DNA from: Rhodobacteraceae bacterium UBA996
GTDB lineage: Bacteria > Pseudomonadota > Alphaproteobacteria > Rhodobacterales > Rhodobacteraceae
DNA: 12,646 nt
Assembly: GCA_002291955.1 (NCBI GenBank)
Contig: DBBA01000033.1
Location: 1 to 12,646 of the forward strand
Direction: 5' to 3'
The notes below the pieces were generated by a model. The model was not told where the DNA came from and did no database searches. It saw only the letters and a program-made list of their open reading frames with translations. This document shows, piece by piece, positions 1 to 6,122 of this stretch (positions within the stretch are counted from its first letter, which is position 1; every line of letters begins with the position of its first letter). A program made the position numbers and the translations under genes.

Positions 1-163
1 ACCGGGAAATCGCAGGCCCCAGACAGCCGCGGACGCCTTGCCACGGACAATCAGGGGATACTTCCTGCCGGTACTGCGCGTTGCGGCGCAAGCATTCCCA
101 GGCGAGGCCAGCCGCGTCGAGCGTGTCGAAGTGCCGATAGGCGTCGTCATCGAACCAGTCCAT
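1..163 (-). CDS. DUF6499-domain protein, N-terminal part, with a +1 frame break
   Basis: This is the N-terminus of a transcriptional-regulator-like DUF6499 protein, cut by the left window edge. The start is ATG at 163-161, preceded by a good AGGAGG ribosome binding site (about 171-176). Frame 0 reads MDWFDDDAYRHFDTLD, then AAGLAWECLRRNAQYR, which is the family's N-terminal signature. After that Arg codon, near positions 68-71, frame 0 becomes unfamiliar (QEVSPDCPWQG). The +1 frame instead reads RKYPLIVRGKASAAVWGLRFPG, in short the family's 'RKYYPLI...WGLRFPG' continuation. Either one base is extra, or the ribosome must shift +1 here. In the Mesorhizobium ICE the excision activator FseA is a DUF6499-DUF2285 fusion made by programmed +1 frameshifting, so a functional shift is possible. 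A decayed gene or a sequencing error is equally possible. No stop codon in either relevant frame lies inside the window. Confidence 0.7.
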   Translation of the reverse strand, partial: MDWFDDDAYRHFDTLDAAGLAWECLRRNAQYRQEVSPDCPWQGVRGCLGPAISR

Positions 164-308
164 CGCCGCCTCCTGATTGAGGGGTCGGCAGGCTCCCGAA
201 TGTCGAGTGGGCAACCGCCGGTGACGTAGAGAGCGGCGACGGACGGGTGTCAGGCGATGGGCAGATCTACCCATTGACGGCGGGCCCGGTTGCATACCGC
301 CAACGCGC

Positions 309-560
309 TCAACGCCCTGCGATCAACTGCAGGGAGCCTCCCGCGACGAGCCACCGCGCGCGGTCGAGGTGCGAGCGATGCTGCTGTAGCGCCTCCGGCG
401 ATGCCGGGTCATTGCCGGCGCCAAAGAGCACCGGGATTACTTCGGCTGGTGCCGCACCCGCCCGCTCCGCGTCGATGAGGCGGAGGTAGAGCCTGATATG
501 CGCCCTGTCGTAGTCGGTCAGGACCGGCACGGTCGGGGCTTCGGGACGAAGTGCAGTCAT
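309..560 (-). CDS. Stand-alone DUF2285 protein, QseM-like antiactivator candidate
   Basis: This 83-aa protein is nearly all one DUF2285 domain. It has the typical 'RLYLRLIDAERAG...EVIPVLFGAG' helix region and the closing 'HLDRARWLVAGG' motif. DUF2285 is known as a helix-turn-helix variant found in ICE regulators. In the Mesorhizobium symbiosis ICE, the small single-domain protein QseM blocks the excision activator FseA and the quorum-sensing activator TraR. The gene lies upstream of and in the same direction as the DUF6499 gene, with 145 nt between them. It is divergent from the XRE repressor, which matches the known qseM/qseC layout. No clear Shine-Dalgarno is visible before the ATG at 560-558. 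The family call is fairly strong. The antiactivator role is inferred from size and context. Confidence 0.7.
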   Translation of the reverse strand: MTALRPEAPTVPVLTDYDRAHIRLYLRLIDAERAGAAPAEVIPVLFGAGNDPASPEALQQHRSHLDRARWLVAGGSLQLIAGR

Positions 561-637
561 GCAGGCAACCCGCCGACGGGAAAACTCACATACTATAGTT
601 GATAAATCCGCGCGACGAAAGTCGCGACGGTGCCGCC
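561..637. promoter_or_regulatory. Divergent promoter/operator region with ACTATAGT palindrome
   Basis: This 77-nt spacer separates the divergently transcribed DUF2285 gene and XRE repressor gene. It holds a perfect 8-bp palindrome, ACTATAGT, at 592-599, inside an A/T-rich patch (about 581-608) that stands out in GC-rich surroundings. Such a patch is a plausible -10 region with an overlapping operator for the XRE protein. The QseC repressor of the Mesorhizobium ICE controls the equivalent divergent spacer. No confident -35 box was found. Confidence 0.5.
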
Positions 638-880
638 ATGGACATTCGGCACCTCGTCGGGCGCAATCTGCGCCGCATCCGTCAGGAAAAGTCGCTGACG
701 CAGGAAGACCTCGCCGTACGCAGCGGGATCTCGCAGCAGTACATCTCGGGCCTGGAGCGCGGCCGCCGGAACCCGACCGTGCTGACGCTCTTCGAACTCG
801 CCTCGGCCCTCGGCGTCCCGCACTGGGACCTGATGATGCCCGACGCCGAGTTCGATGCGGGAAGCGCAGAGCGCCGTTGA
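638..880 (+). CDS. XRE-family helix-turn-helix repressor, QseC-like
   Basis: This 80-aa protein consists of one XRE/Cro-CI helix-turn-helix domain. Residues 10-46 carry the signature: NLRRIRQEKSLTQEDLA, then SGISQQYISGLERGRRNP. It is followed by 'TLFELASALGV' and a short tail. The ATG at 638 is preferred because the protein then begins directly at the domain (MDIRHLVGRNLR). The reading frame also extends to a TTG at 599, but that overlaps the ACTATAGT palindrome and lacks a ribosome binding site. The single-domain size fits the phage- and ICE-type repressor class. Divergence from the DUF2285 gene suggests autoregulation and control of that gene, as QseC does for qseM. The gene ends 10 bp before the convergent stop of the 390-aa protein gene. 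Confidence 0.85.
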   Translation: MDIRHLVGRNLRRIRQEKSLTQEDLAVRSGISQQYISGLERGRRNPTVLTLFELASALGVPHWDLMMPDAEFDAGSAERR

Positions 881-890
881 TCGGGACGGG

Positions 891-2063
891 TCAGAACGGC
901 CAGAAGTCGTCCCAGAATGCTGTCTTCTGCGGTTCGTCGTGATCGTTTTCGAGCGGACCGTCGCCCACTGTACCGAAGGACAGCGGCAGCGCCGCTACAT
1001 CGACGGGGTCGGGCTCCGGCAAGCCAAAGGACAGGCCAATATCGGACTCAAAGTCGAATACCTCCGGCGGCCGATCCGCAGCAGTGCTGCCGAACGAAAG
1101 GGGTTCGGCACGCACATCAGGTGATTGGCCGATCACAGTCGGCGATGAGGGGTTATCAACCAGCGATGCGCCGTCGTCTTCGTCGTCATCACGAAGACCA
1201 ACCCATTCGAAGGGAGGGGCGTCAGCACTTTCGCGATCATGTGCAGGCCGACTGTGCTCCAAGGGCTCCGACATTCCGTTGATCGCCGGGTCGCCGAACA
1301 CAAAGGTATCTGCAGCCATGATGTTGTCCAAGCTGCTTGCGGTGGCGGTGCCGAATGTCAGGGGTTCGGCCGGATCAGTGCGCAGCACGGCGGGTTCCAC
1401 CTGCACGCCCGCCCCATTATCGGCCACAGGCTCGATGCCCACGAAGCCGAGATCGACGGTCGGATCGTGAACGGATGCAAGAACCGGCTGAAGCGTGGCA
1501 GCAACGATGATTGCCGCGTCACTCCACATGGTTGCGCCGACCTCATGACCTGTCGGATCATCGGATGGTGGTTCCGACGGAGCATAGGGTGGTGTTCCCG
1601 GATCGGGTGCTTCCATCGTCACCGGCACACGCATCCAGACCAGCGCGCCGTCGAACTCGTCGGGCGCAAACAGGTCGCCGAACGCCCCCGGGTGACCCGA
1701 GGCCGCGTAGAACTCGCTCACCAGATCCGTGCATGCCTCGCTGAACAGGCTGTAGTTGTAGGTCTCGTTCTCGAGCGCTGTGGCGTGGTCCAGAAGGTCG
1801 CGCCACGTGTCCTCTGTGACCGGCAGCGGTCGCGAGACGGCCGAGCCTTCCAGAAGGGCCTGCTCGTGGTAGGCGGTCTCGTCGCGGTAGATGCCGTCAT
1901 CGGGCTGAAACGGGATCATCTGCGGCAAGGCGAGCTTGTAGGACTCGAGCAGGACGTTTGCGCCGATGGTGTAGACGTGCTCGCCGTCCTCGTAGAACGA
2001 GACGTTGGCGTGCCCGGATCGCGAGGAATTGTAGACGTTGATGCGAAGCTCGAAATCGCTCAT
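891..2063 (-). CDS. Permuted papain/NlpC-like cysteine hydrolase candidate with acidic Phe-Gly-motif tail
   Basis: This 390-aa protein was not recognised as a named family. The N-terminal ~140 residues have a His-then-Cys order typical of permuted papain-like folds (YiiX/LRAT/PPPDE-type). His18 sits in 'SGHANVSFY' before a short strand. Cys111 sits in 'YNYSLFSEACTDLVSEFY...ASG', which resembles the 'YN...NC..FV....AAG' helix of those enzymes. Such domains act as peptidases, amidases or acyltransferases, and are also found in toxins. Residues 150-390 are Pro/Asp/Glu-rich and probably disordered. They carry five Phe-Gly motifs (F237, F256, F324, F346, F363), three of them in the form PL[ST]FG. 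The protein ends in an aromatic cap, FWDDFWPF. There is no signal peptide. Its ATG overlaps the stop of the preceding gene (ATGA), so the two are translationally coupled. The coding region is certain, the hydrolase fold moderately likely and the substrate unknown. Confidence 0.75.
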   Translation of the reverse strand: MSDFELRINVYNSSRSGHANVSFYEDGEHVYTIGANVLLESYKLALPQMIPFQPDDGIYRDETAYHEQALLEGSAVSRPLPVTEDTWRDLLDHATALENETYNYSLFSEACTDLVSEFYAASGHPGAFGDLFAPDEFDGALVWMRVPVTMEAPDPGTPPYAPSEPPSDDPTGHEVGATMWSDAAIIVAATLQPVLASVHDPTVDLGFVGIEPVADNGAGVQVEPAVLRTDPAEPLTFGTATASSLDNIMAADTFVFGDPAINGMSEPLEHSRPAHDRESADAPPFEWVGLRDDDEDDGASLVDNPSSPTVIGQSPDVRAEPLSFGSTAADRPPEVFDFESDIGLSFGLPEPDPVDVAALPLSFGTVGDGPLENDHDEPQKTAFWDDFWPF

Positions 2064-2596
2064 CGCGGTATTCCGGTGACGATGGAATAGGCAAACGCGC
2101 CGCAGTCGGTTGTCGTGATGGCGACCTCTGAGCGCGACATCAGGAGTTGCAGGTCACCGGCGATGTTGTCGTAGCCGCCCGCCTCGCGCACCAGCCAGTC
2201 CGGCGGCGCGCGCAGCAGGTCGAGCGTCAAGGTCGGACCCGGGGCATGGAGCGCATAGGCCGTGAAGCCTGCGCCCGACCGGGAAACAGTCGACGCCGGA
2301 ACAATCACCAGCGCGAGCGGTCGCTCGGAGGGGTCGGCAGACATGACTGTAATCGGATGCACGCAGGAGGGTTGCCACGCGGGGTCGAGCGTCTCACCTA
2401 GCCTGACCGACGACGTGGCACGACGCGGACGCACGACGGCACCCGTGGCAGCATGGGACAGCGTGCGCTGGAAGAGTTCAGCGAACAGTCGAAGAAGGTC
2501 GCGTTGCGCCTGGTCATTCATGGGACCTCCTGCCGCCTCCGGGCCCGCAAGGACCGCCGCAATCGCGCCTGCCAGCAAGTACCGCCTCTTCCGCAT
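2060..2596 (-). CDS. Unrecognised small protein, possible signal peptide
   Basis: This 178-aa protein of unknown family is the middle gene of the LuxR operon. From the ATG at 2596 the protein starts MRKRRYLLAGAIAAVLAG, a basic n-region and hydrophobic core like an export signal, with 'GAGGG' eight or so bases upstream. A second in-frame ATG at 2521 has a stronger AGGAGG four bases ahead and would give a 153-aa cytoplasmic form starting MNDQAQRDLLRLF. Both starts could be used, producing exported and cytosolic versions. The remainder is mixed alpha/beta, with a Cys near the end in 'TTTDCGAFAYSIVTG'. That is loosely like the Cys loop of papain-like proteases, but no partner His is obvious. It lies 11 nt after the LuxR gene and overlaps the next gene by 4 nt, so it is probably co-expressed with the permuted-papain protein as partner or immunity factor (inference). 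Confidence 0.7.
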   Translation of the reverse strand: MRKRRYLLAGAIAAVLAGPEAAGGPMNDQAQRDLLRLFAELFQRTLSHAATGAVVRPRRATSSVRLGETLDPAWQPSCVHPITVMSADPSERPLALVIVPASTVSRSGAGFTAYALHAPGPTLTLDLLRAPPDWLVREAGGYDNIAGDLQLLMSRSEVAITTTDCGAFAYSIVTGIPR

Positions 2597-2607
2597 GGTC
2601 TTTCCCT

Positions 2608-3402
2608 CTATCGATAGATCTGACCCTGCATGCCCGCCCGCAGGACCGCCTGCACGGTTGTCGCGACGCCCAGCCTATCGCGCGCGCTCTGCATGTGCTT
2701 GGCCACGGTTCCAGGGTGAAGCTGCAGGATCGATGCGATCTCGCCGATGGACTTCCCCTCGCCCGCCCATTCGAGCACATCCCGCTGCCGGTCTGTCAGT
2801 TCCTGATCAGGAGGGATCTCGGCCTGATCCAGGATGCAGACGTCGAACGCGGCGAGGCGAAGGCGGATGTCGGTGCCGTCCTGGTCCCAGACCCGGTCGA
2901 CCTTTCCCTGCCGTAGGCCAGGCTCGGCACATAGCCCAAACCCGCCGACCAGTGCCCGCGCGCCGTTCCTCACCGACACCGTGTAGCCCGACACGATCCC
3001 CATCTCGCGGGTTCGATGGTGTACCCGCATCTGGTGGGGCGTCAGCTGCCCCTTGGCAGCAAGGCGCGCCGTCAGGTTCCAGCTGACGGCCCCTTCCGAG
3101 CAGAGCGCCCACTGTGTCGTCACGTCCTGCTGGAAAGCGCCTCCCTCGACGAAGTACGTATCGAAGTCCTTGCCGTAGCTCGACAAGACGATGGCATCGC
3201 GCGCGGAGTAGTCGCCCCCCGCCGTGCGCCGCCACGCCCGACCATACAAGACGCGCTCGAACCCGAAGTGCTCAAGGTCGGCGTGCAGCAACTGCCAGAG
3301 CGCGGTCTGACCGCGCGTAGTCAGATAGGCCTCGATCAGAACACCGGTCTTGGACTGCGGCATGGCGCACCCGTGCGATCTTGCCCGCTTCCGGTACACC
3401 AT
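2608..3402 (-). CDS. LuxR-family transcriptional regulator with autoinducer-binding domain
   Basis: This quorum-sensing type regulator is about 264 aa. The N-terminal half matches the autoinducer-binding domain: 'LEHFGFERVLYGRAWR', then 'DAIVLSSYGKDFDTYFVEGG', then 'TQWALCSEGAVSW'. The C-terminal part (about residues 202-256) is a GerE/LuxR helix-turn-helix: LTDRQRDVLEWAGEGKSIGE, then 'IASILQLHPGTVAKHM'. No luxI-type synthase lies in the window, so here it is a solo receptor. The ATG at 3402 is chosen. A TTG at 3423 (271 aa) and an ATG at 3363 (251 aa, closer to the family's usual length) are alternatives, and none has a strong ribosome binding site. It heads the operon with the next two minus-strand genes and may control them by cell density. 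It could also be a TraR-like activator belonging to the ICE. Confidence 0.9.
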   Translation of the reverse strand: MVYRKRARSHGCAMPQSKTGVLIEAYLTTRGQTALWQLLHADLEHFGFERVLYGRAWRRTAGGDYSARDAIVLSSYGKDFDTYFVEGGAFQQDVTTQWALCSEGAVSWNLTARLAAKGQLTPHQMRVHHRTREMGIVSGYTVSVRNGARALVGGFGLCAEPGLRQGKVDRVWDQDGTDIRLRLAAFDVCILDQAEIPPDQELTDRQRDVLEWAGEGKSIGEIASILQLHPGTVAKHMQSARDRLGVATTVQAVLRAGMQGQIYR

Positions 3403-3454
3403 AGCGCGATTCCGCTCGAACAAACTCGCGCAAGTCCCGCAGCGTGACCCGATC

Positions 3455-3500
3455 GGCAGGAACTGACCGAGACGACCGGGAGCGTCGGTGGGATCCTGCC
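3455..3500. repeat. Two-step inverted repeat (hairpin) upstream of luxR gene
   Basis: The outer arms GGCAGGA (3455-3461) and TCCTGCC (3494-3500) pair perfectly over 7 bp. The inner arms ACCGA (3466-3470) and TCGGT (3485-3489) pair over 5 bp. They are separated by symmetric 4-nt internal loops, with a 14-nt apical loop. It lies about 50-100 nt upstream of the LuxR start, so it could be a structured leader of that transcript, a protein-binding site or part of a REP element. There is no U-run, so a simple terminator is unlikely. Confidence 0.4.
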
Positions 3501-3529
3501 TATGGCGACGACGAGGGGAACGGCAGGAC

Positions 3530-3543
3530 AGGGCGGAAAGCGG
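3530..3543. repeat. REP-like half-site AGGGCGGAAAGCGG
   Basis: The 14-bp sequence AGGGCGGAAAGCGG occurs here and again, exactly, at 12143-12156 beside the large hairpin. At this copy the palindromic partner arm is missing. Both copies are intergenic and they bracket the four-gene CHAT cluster. The motif recalls short intergenic palindromes common in Rhodobacterales genomes, so a truncated copy is a plausible scar of rearrangement. Confidence 0.4.
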
Positions 3544-3933
3544 ACCTTACTAGGTGCGCAGGTTTACTGGATCACCTAACCGAAGCAGCCATTCGGGAGG
3601 GGCGCTAGACAGGTGCTGCGCCCCCGCTTCGTCGAGCGAACTTCTAATCCTACGATCAGTATTTCTGAGAGGCATCCGGAGGAGGCCGTCGCTCCCTTGG
3701 CAAGGTGGCAGCTGCTCTTTTCTGGCGTTGTCAGGGACATCAAGCGCTGCCACTTGCGGCGTTGCGGCTCGAATGAGGCCGCGCTCCCCCAAGCCACTTC
3801 TCGAAAGGCAATAGACGCGAGGACCGGAACAGATCGACTGCATACTGCGCGTTCCGAGAAATCGTTGGTTGCACGTTCGAGCAAGTCACGTATCGTCGGC
3901 CACGTTGAGCGCGGTGTTAAAGAAGGTTTGATC

Positions 3934-6111
3934 GTGGCGTCGGCAGTCGCAGGTCTTTTTGGGTCCGAACTCCGGTTCTCGGCAAACGGGACCATGAAGA
4001 AGACGCTACCTGCCGCCGAGGCGGTTCCAGTTTTTCAGAAGTGGTCGGAGCGATTCGACAGCGCAGCGGCGAGCGCCAATGACGTCGAACTCCTGAGAAT
4101 CGGGCGTGAGATGTTCGACTGGCTCGCCGAAATGGGGCTGTTGGATGCCCTGAGAGAGCGGACGGGCGACCGTGAACTGGTGCTCGCGGTCGACCGGCAG
4201 GGAGACCCGTTGGCAGAGACAGCACTGTTCGACGCACCGTGGGAACTGCTCGCCACCGACGCGGGCCACCTCGCCGAGAATGGAATGCAACTTTTCGTCA
4301 CTTCTCGCCGGGTCGCACAAGACGGACCGCCACGGGAACCCGCCTTCTGCGACCTGCGGTTGATGTTCATGGCCGCGTCGCCCGATGGCGTGGTCGAGCT
4401 CGACTACGAGGAGGAAGAGGCCGCGATCCTCGACGCGACGAAGAGCGGTGAACGCGTTCAATTGCTGGTGGAGGAAACTGGGGCTCTCGACTTCCTCGCC
4501 AATCGGCTTGCCTCGGAAGAGGGGCCGTTCGAGGTGCTCCACCTGTCCTGCCACGGTGGCATAGACCCGGAGCGCGGCCCCGTCCTGATGTTGGAGACGG
4601 CGGCGGGCGAACCGACGCTGGTGCGGCCGCCCGATCTGTTCAGGGCGCTCCCGTCCGGGAACCAGCCGCTGCTAGTGGCGTTGTCGGCGTGCCGTACCGC
4701 AGAGGTCCGGCTGCACGGCCGCGGAAATCGGGACGCGAGTATCCACACGGCCAAAGACGGGGAACTGAAGCGCGACGCCAGGACGGGCCCTGTGACGGAC
4801 AGCGTCAAGTTCATGGCTTCCTTTGCGCGGCAACTGACGACGCAAGTGGCCAACGTGCTGGCGTGGGACGGTTCGGTCCACGACCACGATGCCACGTCAT
4901 TTGCGAAGGAGTTCTACAAGCTTCTCGGCCGCGGCGAAACCGTACCACGGGCCGCGGCGATGGCCCGCAGCGAGTTGCTGAAGCATCTCAGGCAAGGGGC
5001 GCAGGACTCAACGAAAGGGAAGCACTGGCATCTGGCGCGCGTCTACGTGGGGCCCGGCGGCGGTGGCCGCATCTGCGACTCGAAGACGGAAACATGGCAT
5101 AAGCCGCTTCCGCCCGACAGTGACCAGATCTGGCTCGACAAGGAGAACCGCAAGGTCAGAGTCGCGGCTCGCCCGGCGTTCGTGGGGCGTCGGCGTGTCA
5201 TCCAGTCGGTGCTGCGGGCATTTCGTGACGGCAAGGGCCTTGGACGGGCCGTCCTGGTGTTGGGCAGCGGGGGGCTTGGCAAGTCGAGTCTCGCGGCGCG
5301 GGTGGCGGGACGGGCAACGACGCTGCGTACTGTGGTCATCGTCGACACCTACGACGCGCTCTCGGTCTTCGAGACCGTGCTGAAGATGGTCGATCCTGTG
5401 ACCAGAAGCGACGCGTCTTGGGACGATTGGCGCGAGAAAATCAGGGAGGAAGAGGGGAAACTCGCGTTTGCACTCGAGGAGTTGCTGGTAGGGCCGCTTG
5501 AAGACGCGCCGATCCTGCTGATCGTGGACGATCTTGAACGCATCCTCAAGCTGCCGGTCGCGGATCAGGCGCAAAGGGTCGTGTCGGGCGACAACCACCG
5601 CAAGGCGCTCGGGTCGATCCTGACGGCCTTCGCCACGCCCGGGATCAGTTCCCGGCTATTGCTCACCAGCCGCTACGACTTCCAGCTCCTGGACGAGAAG
5701 GGGGCCGATCTGGCCGCGGGGCTGACCCGCGTGTCCCTTGGGCCGATGCGCGAGCGCGAGCGGACCAAGCAGCTTCGCAGGGCCCTGGCGGTCGCAGGCG
5801 TCGACATGGCCAAGGGTGACGAGCTTCAGTTGCTCGGCCGCGCTGTCGGGGCGGCAAACGGCAACCCGGGGCTTCAGGCGGCGCTGACGAAGTTCGTGCT
5901 GCAGGGAGACCACGAGGACGCCGAGACAGCACTTGGACACATCGAGCGCTATCGGCAGACCGAGGTCCTGCCCCACTGGATCCAGACGCTGGTTGATCAG
6001 GGCGCGGAGGACGACGGCGATCAGGCGATCGTGGCATACTACATGCAGCTTGCCTTTGATCGCTATTGGAGTGCGCGTCCATCGAACGGGGCGCAGCCGT
6101 CCGGAACCTAG
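3934..6111 (+). CDS. CHAT-domain caspase-like protease fused to a STAND-type NTPase
   Basis: This 725-aa protein combines a protease and a signalling ATPase. The N-terminal ~350 residues form a CHAT domain (caspase-like clan CD protease). The pre-domain has 'LFDAPWELLAT'. The catalytic His207 lies in 'VLHLSCHGG' and the catalytic Cys253 in 'LVALSACRTAEV'. After a linker the 'RPAFVGRRRVIQ' motif opens a STAND/NB-ARC-like P-loop NTPase, with Walker A GSGGLGKSS at 444-452, Walker B ILLIVDDLERI with Asp532/533, and a sensor-like 'RLLLTSRYD'. The C-terminus ends soon after the helical part, with no TPR, WD40 or LRR repeat array, so the usual sensor may be another subunit. The GTG at 3934 is chosen: AGAAGG lies 7 nt upstream and the protein then starts just before the first conserved strand. 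The stop is 11 nt before the next gene. ATP-driven oligomerisation probably activates the protease (inference from STAND families). Confidence 0.9.
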   Translation: MASAVAGLFGSELRFSANGTMKKTLPAAEAVPVFQKWSERFDSAAASANDVELLRIGREMFDWLAEMGLLDALRERTGDRELVLAVDRQGDPLAETALFDAPWELLATDAGHLAENGMQLFVTSRRVAQDGPPREPAFCDLRLMFMAASPDGVVELDYEEEEAAILDATKSGERVQLLVEETGALDFLANRLASEEGPFEVLHLSCHGGIDPERGPVLMLETAAGEPTLVRPPDLFRALPSGNQPLLVALSACRTAEVRLHGRGNRDASIHTAKDGELKRDARTGPVTDSVKFMASFARQLTTQVANVLAWDGSVHDHDATSFAKEFYKLLGRGETVPRAAAMARSELLKHLRQGAQDSTKGKHWHLARVYVGPGGGGRICDSKTETWHKPLPPDSDQIWLDKENRKVRVAARPAFVGRRRVIQSVLRAFRDGKGLGRAVLVLGSGGLGKSSLAARVAGRATTLRTVVIVDTYDALSVFETVLKMVDPVTRSDASWDDWREKIREEEGKLAFALEELLVGPLEDAPILLIVDDLERILKLPVADQAQRVVSGDNHRKALGSILTAFATPGISSRLLLTSRYDFQLLDEKGADLAAGLTRVSLGPMRERERTKQLRRALAVAGVDMAKGDELQLLGRAVGAANGNPGLQAALTKFVLQGDHEDAETALGHIERYRQTEVLPHWIQTLVDQGAEDDGDQAIVAYYMQLAFDRYWSARPSNGAQPSGT

Positions 6112-6122
6112 GGAGAACACGC

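Larger units (their letters stand above)
3424..3933. other. Mostly non-coding spacer between divergent LuxR and CHAT operons
   Basis: This 510-bp spacer should contain the promoters of both divergent operons, but I could not place clear -35/-10 pairs. It holds a long imperfect hairpin (3455-3500) and a 14-bp REP-like half-site (3530-3543) shared with the right end of the window. The CHAT reading frame stays open upstream as far as 3613. In that stretch, however, the third codon positions are visibly more mixed in base composition than in the gene proper, no domain is recognisable, and a good start with a ribosome binding site exists at 3934. Short open frames on the minus strand here (to 3550 and 3576) resemble nothing I know. 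The stretch may be a decayed gene or inserted intergenic sequence. Confidence 0.55.

Noticed and set aside
1239..2090. Plus-strand open frame antisense to the 390-aa protein
   Set aside because: There are no recognisable motifs. The minus-strand gene has the LuxR-operon overlap, a papain-like Cys region and repeated motifs.
2262..3086. Plus-strand open frame across the LuxR gene and its neighbour
   Set aside because: It has an Arg/Pro/Ser-rich shadow composition and spans two minus-strand genes, one of which is a clear LuxR regulator.
3613..3933. N-terminal extension of the CHAT-STAND protein by 107 residues
   Set aside because: Codon third positions look non-coding and no domain is visible. 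There is no good ribosome binding site at the upstream start, whereas the GTG at 3934 has AGAAGG at proper spacing.
5008..5598. Minus-strand open frame inside the CHAT-STAND gene
   Set aside because: It is a shadow of the Walker A region on the plus strand and has no motif of its own.
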